Both the position numbers and the translations under genes were made by a program. Positions 33,921-40,960 of a stretch of 64,000 nucleotides of DNA are shown here, in pieces. The first letter of the stretch is position 1, and each line of letters begins with the position of its first letter. The DNA is from Quadrisphaera granulorum (GTDB taxonomy: Bacteria; Actinomycetota; Actinomycetes; Actinomycetales; Quadrisphaeraceae), in the NCBI RefSeq assembly GCF_003149145.1, contig NZ_QGDQ01000005.1, positions 1 to 64,000 on the forward strand, in the 5' to 3' direction. The notes under the pieces are model-generated. The model was not told the DNA's origin. It saw only the letters and a list, made by a program, of their open reading frames with translations, and made no database searches.

Positions 33921-34477
33921 GCCCCTCCCGTGGCGCCTCCGAGCGCGTCTACGCGGCCCTCCTGCCGCACGAGCTCGCGACGAGCCTGCGCGACGGTCAT
34001 CTGCCGGCCACGGCCCCCGTGCACGCCGTGACGCCCGCACTGCGGGAGCACTACACCGAGGGCGACGCCGAGGAGCTCGAGCTGGCCGCCATGCTCGACG
34101 CCGCGGACTCCTGCCTTCGCCTCCTCGCTGCTGGGACTGGGACTGGGACTGGGACTGGGGTGGGGGTGGCGCGGCGTCTGGTGCTGGCGGCCGACGTCCC
34201 GGCCGCGCAGGTGCGCGTGCGCACCGTCCGCGACGACGACCCACCCGAGGCGCTGTCCCTCGTGGAGCTCGGCGCCCCGCTGCCCCTGGCCGCCGTCGTC
34301 AGCGCCCACGTCGACGAACCGGAGGCGGCGGCCGACGTCGCCGCGGCCGCCGCGGCGCTTCCCGCCGCGGACTCCGGCGACGACGACGCGACGTTCACCG
34401 TCGACGGAGCGCAGGGCCACGACCTGCTCTGGTACGACTCCTCCGAGCTCGCGCAGCTCGCCGACGAACTGGGCTGA
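33917..34477 (+). CDS. DUF6912-family protein
   Basis: 186 residues. ERVYAALLPHELATSLRDGHLP and APVHAVTPALREHYTEGDAEELELAAMLDAADSCLRLL match a conserved actinobacterial family of unknown function usually starting RVYVPLT. A Gly-Thr repeat (about 75-80) is encoded by GGGACT hexamers. The C-terminus is acidic with HDLLWYDSSELAQLADELG. GTG 33917 overlaps the TadZ-like stop by four bases. Its stop lies in tandem 8-base repeats shared with the convergent DUF2505 gene. Confidence 0.75.
   Translation: MSPSRGASERVYAALLPHELATSLRDGHLPATAPVHAVTPALREHYTEGDAEELELAAMLDAADSCLRLLAAGTGTGTGTGVGVARRLVLAADVPAAQVRVRTVRDDDPPEALSLVELGAPLPLAAVVSAHVDEPEAAADVAAAAAALPAADSGDDDATFTVDGAQGHDLLWYDSSELAQLADELG
34133..34156 (+). 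repeat. GGGACT hexamer repeat in the DUF6912 gene
   Basis: Four perfect units, then a degenerate G/T-rich tail, encoding alternating Gly-Thr and Gly-Val. Confidence 0.95.
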
Positions 34478-34495
34478 TCGGCTCATCGGCTCAGC
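34472..34495. repeat. three 8-base units covering two stop codons
   Basis: GGCTGATC, GGCTCATC, GGCTCAGC. The DUF6912 stop (34475-34477) is in the first and the convergent DUF2505 stop (34491-34493) in the third. Confidence 0.85.
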
Positions 34496-35006
34496 TGAGC
34501 AGCTGGGCGAGGTCGCGCTCCTGGTCGCGCAGCGCCCGCACGAGGGGCTCCTCGGCGGCGCGCTCGATCTTGCCGCCGACCAGCGGTACCGACGCTGTGA
34601 GGGTGCCGCTCACGGAGTGCTCGGTGTGCACGCGGCTGCCGGGCAGCACCCCGGTGCGGACGGGACGCAGCGCCGTCCTCGCGGTGGCGGTGACGGGGGC
34701 CCCGGGCACCTTCAGCTCCGTGGTGCCGGTGCGTGATCCGTCGGGGGCAGGGGCCTCCCACGTGTCGACCTGCGACAGTCGCATCGAGCTCCCCACGAAG
34801 CGGCGGGCGATGTCGGGCAGTTCGTCGGTGGGCAGCACCCGTTCGATCCTCACGAGGAAGCGACCCGCGGGGTCGCCCTCGACGGCCACCTCGTGGGACA
34901 GGGAGTCACTGGCGTCCAGGAGCCGGTCCAGCACGGCGGGGTCTGCCAGGAGCTGCGCCACCCGGTGCGGGTCGCCGGGGTAGCGGAGCAGGACGTCGAG
35001 GCGCAC
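34491..35006 (-). CDS. DUF2505-family (START-like) protein
   Basis: 171 residues, VRLDVLLRYPGDPHRVAQLLADPAVLDRLLDASD onward. This is the DUF2505 fold, a helix-grip domain of the polyketide cyclase/START superfamily that may bind lipids or hydrophobic ligands. Conserved pieces include LVRIERVLPTDELP, DTWEAP and HTEHSVSGTLTASVPLVGGKIE. GTG 35006 has TACGGT exactly six bases upstream. It is divergent from pdtaS. Confidence 0.85.
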   Translation of the reverse strand: MRLDVLLRYPGDPHRVAQLLADPAVLDRLLDASDSLSHEVAVEGDPAGRFLVRIERVLPTDELPDIARRFVGSSMRLSQVDTWEAPAPDGSRTGTTELKVPGAPVTATARTALRPVRTGVLPGSRVHTEHSVSGTLTASVPLVGGKIERAAEEPLVRALRDQERDLAQLLS

Positions 35007-35012
35007 GGACCC

Positions 35013-35018
35013 ACCGTA
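35013..35018 (-). promoter_or_regulatory. -10-like box, DUF2505 gene
   Basis: TACGGT on the minus strand, six bases before GTG 35006. Confidence 0.45.
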
Positions 35019-35085
35019 GGACCGCTCCCGGCGCAGCCCCTCCGGAGGACAGCTCCCGGCTCCCTGCCTCCGCCAGGGCTACCCC

Positions 35086-35091
35086 TAGGGT
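35086..35091 (+). promoter_or_regulatory. -10-like box, pdtaS
   Basis: TAGGGT six bases before GTG 35098. Confidence 0.45.
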
Positions 35092-35097
35092 GGCGGC

Positions 35098-36582
35098 GTG
35101 CCGACGCTGAGCTCCCTCGTGCGCAGGCTGGGCGTTCTCGACCCTGCGGATGAAGAGTGGCTGCACCTGCTGGTCGGTGACTGGCAGATGCTCTCCGACC
35201 TCTCCTTCGCCGACCTGCTGCTGTGGGTGCCCGTCCGCGAGGGCGGCTTCGTCGTCGTCGCCCACTGCCGTCCCAGCACGGGCGTGACCGTCCACGACGA
35301 GGACGTCGTCGGTACGCACATCGCCCCCGGCCAGCGCGAGCAGGTCGACAGGGCCTACGCCGAGGCGCGCATCTGCCGCGACCACGACCCGGAATGGCTC
35401 GACGGCTCCCCGGTGCGCGAGGAGACGGTGCCGGTGGTCCGGCAGGGCCGCGTCATCGCCGTGATGTCCCGCGACACGAGCCTGTCGGTGCCGCGCGCAC
35501 CCTCCCGGTTGGAGCGCAACTACCTGCAGTGCGCCGACGCGCTGGCCCGGATGGTCTCCGAGGGCACCTTCCCGCACCAGGGCGCGCCCACCGGCGCCCG
35601 CCGCGGCGCTCCGCGCGTGGGTGACGGGCTGGTGCGGCTCGACGTCGAGGGTGTCGTCGTCTACGCCAGCCCCAACGCCCGTTCCGACTACCGGCGTCTC
35701 GGCTTCACCGGTGACCTCGTGGGGCGTTCCCTCGCGGAGGTCACCGCGAGCTGCCTGGACAGCGCCCACCAGGTCGACGAGACGCTGCCGCTGGTGGTCA
35801 CCGGCCGGGCACCGTGGCGCTGTGACGTGGAGTCGCGGCAGGCGGCGCTGTCGCTGCGCGCGGTGCCGCTCGTGGAGGAGGGGGTCCGTAACGGCGCGCT
35901 GGTGCTGTGCCGCGACGTCACCGAGCTCCACCGGCGCGAGCAGGAGCTGCTCACCAAGGACGCCACCATCCGGGAGATCCACCACCGGGTGAAGAACAAC
36001 CTCCAGACGGTGTCGGCGCTGCTGCGCCTGCAGACGCGCCGGATCGGGTCCGAGGAGGGGCGCGCGGCGCTGGAGGAGGCGATGCGACGCGTCAGCACCA
36101 TCGCCCTCGTGCACGAGACGCTCTCGGCGGGCTTCGAGGAGGTCGTTGAGTTCGACGACGTCATGGACCGTGGCCTGCGCCTCATCGCCAGCCTCGCGGC
36201 GAGCTCCGGTGCGGCCAGCGCCAAGCGCATCGGCACCTTCGGGCAGGTCGGCGCCGAAGATGCCACCGCCCTGGCGCTCGTGCTCACGGAGCTGGTCACC
36301 AACGCCGTCGAGCACGGCCTGCGCGGTGGTGACGGTCGGGTGGAGGTGCGTGCCGAGCGCGACGGGACGAGCCTCACGGCCACGGTTGCCGACGACGGCA
36401 GGGGCCTTCCTGACGACTTCTCCCCGAACACCGGCGGCCTCGGCAGCCAGATCGTGCAGGCGCTGGTGCAGGGGGAGCTGCGCGGCAGCATCGAGTGGCG
36501 CGACCGGCCCGGCGGCGGCGCGGAGGCCGTGGTGCGTGCGCAGCTGCGCGAGCCTCGAGGAGACCGCTCCTCGTCGTCGTGA
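35098..36582 (+). CDS. pdtaS: sensor histidine kinase PdtaS
   Basis: 494 residues, soluble, no membrane segment. A GAF-like domain (1-150) and a PAS domain (about 175-290) precede a HisKA_2/HWE-like kinase with IREIHHRVKNNLQTVSALLRLQ (H295/H296), LVLTELVTNAVEHGL and DDGRGLPDDF. PdtaS phosphorylates PdtaR, an RNA-binding antiterminator; pdtaR is not in the window. In M. tuberculosis pdtaS (Rv3220c) is next to whiB1, as here. GTG 35098 with its upstream TAGGGT points to a leaderless mRNA. Confidence 0.93.
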   Translation: MPTLSSLVRRLGVLDPADEEWLHLLVGDWQMLSDLSFADLLLWVPVREGGFVVVAHCRPSTGVTVHDEDVVGTHIAPGQREQVDRAYAEARICRDHDPEWLDGSPVREETVPVVRQGRVIAVMSRDTSLSVPRAPSRLERNYLQCADALARMVSEGTFPHQGAPTGARRGAPRVGDGLVRLDVEGVVVYASPNARSDYRRLGFTGDLVGRSLAEVTASCLDSAHQVDETLPLVVTGRAPWRCDVESRQAALSLRAVPLVEEGVRNGALVLCRDVTELHRREQELLTKDATIREIHHRVKNNLQTVSALLRLQTRRIGSEEGRAALEEAMRRVSTIALVHETLSAGFEEVVEFDDVMDRGLRLIASLAASSGAASAKRIGTFGQVGAEDATALALVLTELVTNAVEHGLRGGDGRVEVRAERDGTSLTATVADDGRGLPDDFSPNTGGLGSQIVQALVQGELRGSIEWRDRPGGGAEAVVRAQLREPRGDRSSSS

Positions 36583-36620
36583 TCTGCTCGATGATCTCGC
36601 GTTTGAGGCTGGATACGCCG

Positions 36621-36651
36621 CAGGGCCGCCCCGGCGTGCGGGACGGCCCTG
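36621..36651. terminator. hairpin between pdtaS and whiB1
   Basis: CAGGGCCGCCC pairs with GGACGGCCCTG with one mismatch around a 9-base loop, between convergent genes. Confidence 0.7.
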
Positions 36652-36706
36652 TCGGAGACCTGGCGCTCAGCTCTCGCTGTCGGAGCAGAGTGCGGTCGGT
36701 GTGGTG

Positions 36707-36955
36707 TCAGCCGGCGCGACGAGCGCGAGCGGTGCGACGCTTCAGCGCGCGGCGCTCGTCTTCGGAGAGGCCGCCCCAGACGCCGGAGTCCTGTCCGTTC
36801 TCCAGCGCCCACTTCAAGCAGGTCTCCACGACGTCGCAACGCCGGCAGATCGCCTTCGCCTCCTCGATCTGCAGCAGGGCAGGGCCCGTGTTGCCGATCG
36901 GGAAGAACAGCTCGGGGTCTTCCTCGAGGCACGCTGAGCGGTGCCGCCAGTCCAT
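36707..36955 (-). CDS. whiB1: WhiB1-type iron-sulfur regulator
   Basis: 82 residues. Cysteines C9, C37, C40 and C46 hold a 4Fe-4S cluster; GVWGGLSEDERRALKRR is the WhiB turn followed by a basic DNA-binding tail. MDWRHRSACLEEDPELFFP and PALLQIEEAK identify the WhiB1/WblE branch rather than WhiB2 or WhiB7. The cluster reacts with nitric oxide in mycobacteria, where WhiB1 is essential and binds SigA. ATG 36955 follows GGAG by seven bases. A CRP-like site lies 48-63 bases upstream of the start. Confidence 0.95.
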   Translation of the reverse strand: MDWRHRSACLEEDPELFFPIGNTGPALLQIEEAKAICRRCDVVETCLKWALENGQDSGVWGGLSEDERRALKRRTARARRAG

Positions 36956-37002
36956 CAGTGAGCTCCTCGGTGCATCGGGGTCCGTCCGGTCGTCCCGCTC
37001 CT

Positions 37003-37018
37003 TGTGAAGCGATTCACG
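37003..37018. promoter_or_regulatory. CRP-like binding site upstream of whiB1
   Basis: TGTGA-AGCGAT-TCACG matches the CRP consensus TGTGA-N6-TCACA with one mismatch; the core GTGAA-GCGA-TTCAC is a perfect palindrome. M. tuberculosis whiB1 is known to be CRP-regulated. Confidence 0.65.
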
Positions 37019-37035
37019 AGTCCGAACACGTATAT

Positions 37036-37055
37036 GGGGCGCTCAGTGGCGCCCC
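37036..37055. promoter_or_regulatory. inverted repeat upstream of whiB1
   Basis: Perfect 7-base arms GGGGCGC and GCGCCCC around TCAGTG, 18 bases beyond the CRP-like site. Could be a second operator or a leader hairpin. Confidence 0.5.
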
Positions 37056-37304
37056 CTCCGCAGGTATCGTCACAGAGTCCGTTGCGTTGCACAAGGGTCA
37101 ACTGCGGCGAGTCACTCGCGGGGTGTCGGGGGTGCAGGGAGTCCTCCTGCAGGTCTTGACGTGCTCTGATCTGACCAACGGTGGAACAGGTCAGGGTGTT
37201 CCGCCAATCGGGAACGAATCCCGCCAGGCAGTGTCCCGCGACCGTCAGACGCAGCGTGGACACAGCCCGGAGCCGGCCCGGAGATCGCAGAGGAGCGGAA
37301 GCGC

Positions 37305-37712
37305 GTGATGAGCAGGAGCCGCCCGCCCGCGCTGGTAGCGGCCGTCTCGGTGGTCGTCGTGGAGGTCCTCGCGCTGCTCGGGGTACTGGCGCTCTACGGC
37401 GTGGAGCTGCTCCGAGGCGCCGCAGCCGACGCGGTGGGCGCCACGGCCACCGCAGCCCTCGCCGCCGCCCTCGCGACGGGACTGACGCTGTGCGCCCGCG
37501 CTCTCCTGACCGGGAGGCGCTGGGCGCGCGCGCCGCTGCTCACCTGGCAGCTGTTCCAGGTGGTGCTCACCGCGCCGCTCGTCACCGGACCCCTGTGGCC
37601 GCTGGCTGTGGTCTTCGTGCTGCTGGCCGTCGCCGCGGGCGTCTGCCTGGCGTCCCGGCCCGTGTCGGTGTGGGTCGGCGACGACGAGGCGGCGGGTCCG
37701 CCGGTCAGCTGA
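37305..37712 (+). CDS. small integral membrane protein
   Basis: 135 residues, about four membrane helices (approximately 8-32, 40-64, 79-97 and 98-116), with GRRWARAPLLTWQLFQVVLTAPL between the second and fourth. The function is unknown; a conserved membrane protein neighbours whiB1 in mycobacteria as well. GTG 37305 is followed directly by ATG 37308; GGAG lies nine bases before the GTG. Its stop is in a tandem 9-base repeat that also holds the convergent sigF stop. Confidence 0.7.
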   Translation: MMSRSRPPALVAAVSVVVVEVLALLGVLALYGVELLRGAAADAVGATATAALAAALATGLTLCARALLTGRRWARAPLLTWQLFQVVLTAPLVTGPLWPLAVVFVLLAVAAGVCLASRPVSVWVGDDEAAGPPVS

Positions 37713-37732
37713 CTCAGCTGACTCAGCTGACG
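37706..37732. repeat. three 9-base units covering two stop codons
   Basis: CAGCTGACT, CAGCTGACT, CAGCTGACG. The membrane-protein stop (37710-37712) and the sigF stop (37723-37725, complement) both lie inside. Confidence 0.95.
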
Positions 37733-38535
37733 TTGTCTCCCAGTTCCGCGCGCAGGGAAGCCAGCGTCCGCGAGAGCAGGCGGGAGACGTGCATCTGCGA
37801 GATACCCACCTCCTCGGCGATCTGCGACTGCGACATCCCCCGCACGAAGCGCAGCGCGATGATGCGCCGCTCCCGCGCGGGCAGGCGCGCCAGCAAGGGG
37901 CGCAGCGCCTCTCGGTCTTCCACGATGCGCAGCGCTTCGTCGTCGGTGGCCAGCCACGCGCCGGGCGCGTCGATGTCGCCGACGTCGAGGGGCACGGTGG
38001 TGTACGCCCCCGCGGACTCCATGCCCTCCAGGACGGCGTCCTCGTCGACCTGGGCGCGCTCGGCCAGCTCCGCGACCGTGGGGGAGCGCCCCAGCTCCTG
38101 AGTGAGTTCGGTGCGGGCGTCCGCGAGAGTGCGCGAGAGCTCCTGGAGCCGCCGCGGCACCCGCACCGCCCAGCCGCGGTCGCGGAAGTGGCGGCGAATC
38201 TCCCCGAGCACCGTCGGGACGGCGAACGCCGAGAACGGGACGCCGCGGTCGGCGTCGTACCTGTCGACAGCTTTGAGCAGCCCGATCGTGCCGACCTGCA
38301 CCAGGTCGTCCATAGGCTCGCCGCGGTCGGCGTAGCGCCGGGCCAGGTGCCGCACCAGCGGCAGGTGGGCCTCCACGACGCGGTGGCGCAGCGCAGTGCG
38401 CCGCGGATCGCCCTCGGGCAGCTGCGCCAGCTCGAGCAGGTCAGGGGGAACGTCGGCGTGCGGACCCGAACCCTGCTCGGGCACGCCAGTCCGGACCAGC
38501 GACGACGGCGAGCCCTCCGGCCCCTGCGCGGTCAC
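37723..38535 (-). CDS. sigF: RNA polymerase sigma factor, SigF/SigB family
   Basis: 270 residues. Region 2 has LVRHLARRYADRGEPMDDLVQVGTIGLLKAVDRYD and GVPFSAFAVPTVLGEIRRHFRDRGWAVRVPRR; region 3 has LGRSPTVAELAE; region 4 has RIIALRFVRGMSQSQIAEEVGISQMHVSRLLSRTL. This is a group 3 general-stress sigma factor controlled by an anti-sigma kinase, whose gene sits immediately upstream: one base separates its TAG from GTG 38535. Whether this is the orthologue of mycobacterial SigF or one of several paralogues cannot be told. Confidence 0.9.
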   Translation of the reverse strand: MTAQGPEGSPSSLVRTGVPEQGSGPHADVPPDLLELAQLPEGDPRRTALRHRVVEAHLPLVRHLARRYADRGEPMDDLVQVGTIGLLKAVDRYDADRGVPFSAFAVPTVLGEIRRHFRDRGWAVRVPRRLQELSRTLADARTELTQELGRSPTVAELAERAQVDEDAVLEGMESAGAYTTVPLDVGDIDAPGAWLATDDEALRIVEDREALRPLLARLPARERRIIALRFVRGMSQSQIAEEVGISQMHVSRLLSRTLASLRAELGDNVS

Positions 38536-38536
38536 G

Positions 38537-39073
38537 CTATCCGCGCCCGGGACCGTCGTGACGCAGCCGGATCCAGTGCCGGCCCTCCTCGTCGCGCCCC
38601 GTCTCCAGGCCGTCGACCAGGGCCTCCAGCACGGCCCACGCGAAGCTGTCGCGACTCGGCAACGTCTGGGAGGGGCCGCTGACGCGGACGAGCAGGCCGG
38701 CGCCGACCAGCTCGAAGCGGGCGTGCAGCACCGGCTGCGCCGGCACTGCCGATCGGGCCGGCACTGCCGGCGTTCCGGGCTCGACGGCGTGCAGCTCCGG
38801 GGAGCCGTCCAGGGCCTGCGGGCCGAGCACGAGAGCGCAGGCCTCGTCGACGGCGATCCGCAGGTCTTCGATCTCGTCGATCGTGAGGTCCAGCCGCGCG
38901 GCCAGCCCGGCGGTCGCCGTTCGCAGCACGGACAGGTACTCCGGCGCGGCCGGCACCACGAGCTCCACCCGGTCACCCGAGCCGTCCGCCGGTCCCTCCG
39001 CTGCGAGGGCCGCCGACGGGACCGCGGGGGGAGCCGCTGAGGCGCCGGCGGGCTCGTCGACCGCTGCGCTCAC
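38537..39073 (-). CDS. anti-sigma factor, RsbW/UsfX-type HATPase
   Basis: 178 residues. After an Ala-rich N-terminus of about 30 residues comes a GHKL-type ATPase fold, with LDLTIDEIEDLRIAVDEACALVLG as the N-box helix. Anti-sigma factors of this type bind and inhibit SigF-like factors and phosphorylate their antagonists; no anti-anti-sigma gene is nearby. GTG 39073 has GAGGAGG seven bases upstream and replaces rare AGA/CGA/GGA codons with a ribosome site. ATG 39124, also with GGAG, would add 17 residues. Confidence 0.82.
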   Translation of the reverse strand: MSAAVDEPAGASAAPPAVPSAALAAEGPADGSGDRVELVVPAAPEYLSVLRTATAGLAARLDLTIDEIEDLRIAVDEACALVLGPQALDGSPELHAVEPGTPAVPARSAVPAQPVLHARFELVGAGLLVRVSGPSQTLPSRDSFAWAVLEALVDGLETGRDEEGRHWIRLRHDGPGRG

Positions 39074-39203
39074 GCCGTCGCCTCCTCGTGCTCTGCCGGC
39101 CGTGCCGGACGTCGTGACGGCCATCGTCCCACTCCTGCCGGACACCGACGCAGGCGCGGGCCCATCGCCACCCGGGGCCGACCGCGGTGGACCTGGGAGC
39201 GGA

Positions 39204-39812
39204 TCAGTGGTTCCCGGCGTTACCGGCAGCGTCAGCAGCAGCATCACCAGCAGGGTCCTCGGGAGGTACGGCGCCGGTGGCCGCGAGGGCGCGCAGCTCC
39301 TCGTCGGCCAGGCGCCACCGGGTCCACTCGTCGAGGGGGTGGGCGCCGATGGCGCGGTACACCGCCTGAGCGGGCGTGTTCCAGTCGAGCACGGACCACT
39401 CCAGGCGGCGGTGTCCCTTCGCGACGGCGTCCGCGGCCAGCGCTGCGAGCAGCGCGCGCCCCAGACCCAGCCCGCGGTGCTCGGGCCTGACGAACAGGTC
39501 TTCCAGCCAGGTGCCGTGGCGGCCGGTCCACGTGGAGTAGGTCGTGAAGGAGATGGCGGTGCCAGCCACCACCCACCCAGCCTCCGCTGCGTCGTTGTCT
39601 GCGTCGCCGGCGTCGGTGCGCACCTCCGCGACGAGCGCCCGCACCCGAGACCCCGGCGCGAACAGCGCCGCGCGCAGGTCCTCCGGTGTGGCCTCGACGG
39701 CGTCGGGCTCGCGCTCGTAGACGGCCAGCTCGCGCACCAGCGCGTCGATCGCCTCCACGTCGTCCGGGGACGCCCAGCGGATCCTGGTGCTCATGCTGGT
39801 GCCGGGGGCCAC
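39204..39812 (-). CDS. GNAT-family N-acetyltransferase
   Basis: 202 residues. RIRWASPDDVEAIDALVRELAVYERE starts a diamine-acetyltransferase-like GNAT domain, with WLEDLFVRPEHRGLGLGRALLAALAADAVAKGHRRLEW carrying the acetyl-CoA loop and VLDWNTPAQAVYRAIGA the C-terminal part. Homology to spermidine/spermine acetyltransferase-like proteins suggests an amine substrate, but this is not certain. GTG 39812 has GGAGGAG five bases upstream. The C-terminal 30 residues are a low-complexity Ala/Asp tail. Confidence 0.85.
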   Translation of the reverse strand: MAPGTSMSTRIRWASPDDVEAIDALVRELAVYEREPDAVEATPEDLRAALFAPGSRVRALVAEVRTDAGDADNDAAEAGWVVAGTAISFTTYSTWTGRHGTWLEDLFVRPEHRGLGLGRALLAALAADAVAKGHRRLEWSVLDWNTPAQAVYRAIGAHPLDEWTRWRLADEELRALAATGAVPPEDPAGDAAADAAGNAGNH

Positions 39813-39907
39813 GCGCGCTCCTCCATCTGCTCGAACCTGACCGGCGGCCCGCGCGGAGATGACTGCCGCTCGACCACTGCTGGGACCGCGGGTGCCACCG
39901 TAGGGGC

Positions 39908-40960
39908 GTGCACCAGCAGCAGGCGGACCCGGTCGCCTCGCCCCGGCGTCGAGCCGGCCGCGTGATCGCGGCGCTGGTGGCGTTGCCTGCGGTGGTCACA
40001 GCCTTGCCCGGCGCGGGGGGACTCGCGGGGTGGGGCCCTGTGGTGCAGGTGATTCCCTTCCGTGGCGTCCTGGTGGTCGCGCTCCTGCTCACCGCCGTGG
40101 GTGTGCTCTGCGTGGCTGAGGTCGCTGCTCTGCTGCGCCGGTCCAGGGCCCAGTCCACGAGCCCGTCGAGGTCGCGTGCAAGGAACGGGCCCGCAGCCGT
40201 CCTGGCGGGTGGGCTGGCCCTCGCCGCGGCGCTCCACGGAGCTGTCCTGGTGGCACGCGGGGTGGCACCCGCTGCAGACGTTCCGCGGGTCGCAGGCGAC
40301 GTCGTCGTCGTGAGCCTCAACACCGAGTTCGGTGGATCGAGCGGGGCGCAGATCGCGGCGGCCGTGTCCGCCGCGGACGCCGACGTCGTCGTCCTCCCGG
40401 AGACCCCGCAGATGCTGGCGCAGCGGGCGGCCGACGCGCTGCCGCGGTCCTACCAGGTCTTCACGGCCACCACCTCACCGCAACCGAACCACGCGACGAG
40501 CCTGCTGGTGGCCGCCGACCTCGGTACCGCTGCGCCGGCGGCGGCCCCGCGCGTCACCCTCGCCGCGGTGGCGGCCACGGTGCCGTCCCTGCCCGGACCG
40601 GTCGTGGCCGTGCATCCGCTCGCCCCCGTCCCCGTCGGGGGCGCCGTCGAGCAGTGGCGCGTCGAGGTGCCGCGCGCCGTCGCTGCCTGTGCGGATGCTC
40701 CCGGGGCGATCGTCGCCGGTGACTTCAACACCACTCTCGACCACCCGGGCCTGCGCGACCTGGGACCGTGCGTCGACGCCGCCGCGAGCAGCGGCGCCGG
40801 CGGGCTGGGTACCTGGCCGTCGATCGCGCCTGCGCTGCTGGCGGCCCCGATCGACCACGTGCTCGTTGACGACCGCACCTGGAGGGTGCTGTCCACCCGC
40901 GTGGTGGTCGTGGGGGACAGCGACCACCGCGGCCTCGTCGTTCACCTCAGGCGGCGCTGA
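39908..40960 (+). CDS. membrane-anchored endonuclease/exonuclease/phosphatase family protein
   Basis: 350 residues. Three membrane segments (about 18-37, 50-75 and 95-118) precede an EEP domain with VVSLNTEF, VLPETP, GDFNTTLDHPG, APIDHVLVDD and GDSDHRGLVVHL, the conserved metal-binding and catalytic positions. Such proteins are hydrolases of phosphodiesters; the membrane anchor suggests the active site faces outward. GTG 39908 has CACCGT exactly six bases upstream and no ribosome site. Its last 14 bases overlap the convergent FtsK/EccC-type gene. Confidence 0.83.
   Translation: MHQQQADPVASPRRRAGRVIAALVALPAVVTALPGAGGLAGWGPVVQVIPFRGVLVVALLLTAVGVLCVAEVAALLRRSRAQSTSPSRSRARNGPAAVLAGGLALAAALHGAVLVARGVAPAADVPRVAGDVVVVSLNTEFGGSSGAQIAAAVSAADADVVVLPETPQMLAQRAADALPRSYQVFTATTSPQPNHATSLLVAADLGTAAPAAAPRVTLAAVAATVPSLPGPVVAVHPLAPVPVGGAVEQWRVEVPRAVAACADAPGAIVAGDFNTTLDHPGLRDLGPCVDAAASSGAGGLGTWPSIAPALLAAPIDHVLVDDRTWRVLSTRVVVVGDSDHRGLVVHLRRR

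Larger units (their letters stand above)
36956..37304. other. 349-base divergent regulatory region of whiB1
   Basis: No gene is supported. It holds a CRP-like palindrome (37003-37018), the inverted repeat GGGGCGC-TCAGTG-GCGCCCC (37036-37055) and an A/T-richer stretch around 37026-37035. No confident -35/-10 pair for whiB1 could be assigned. The right end carries GAGGAG for the membrane protein gene at 37305. Confidence 0.6.
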
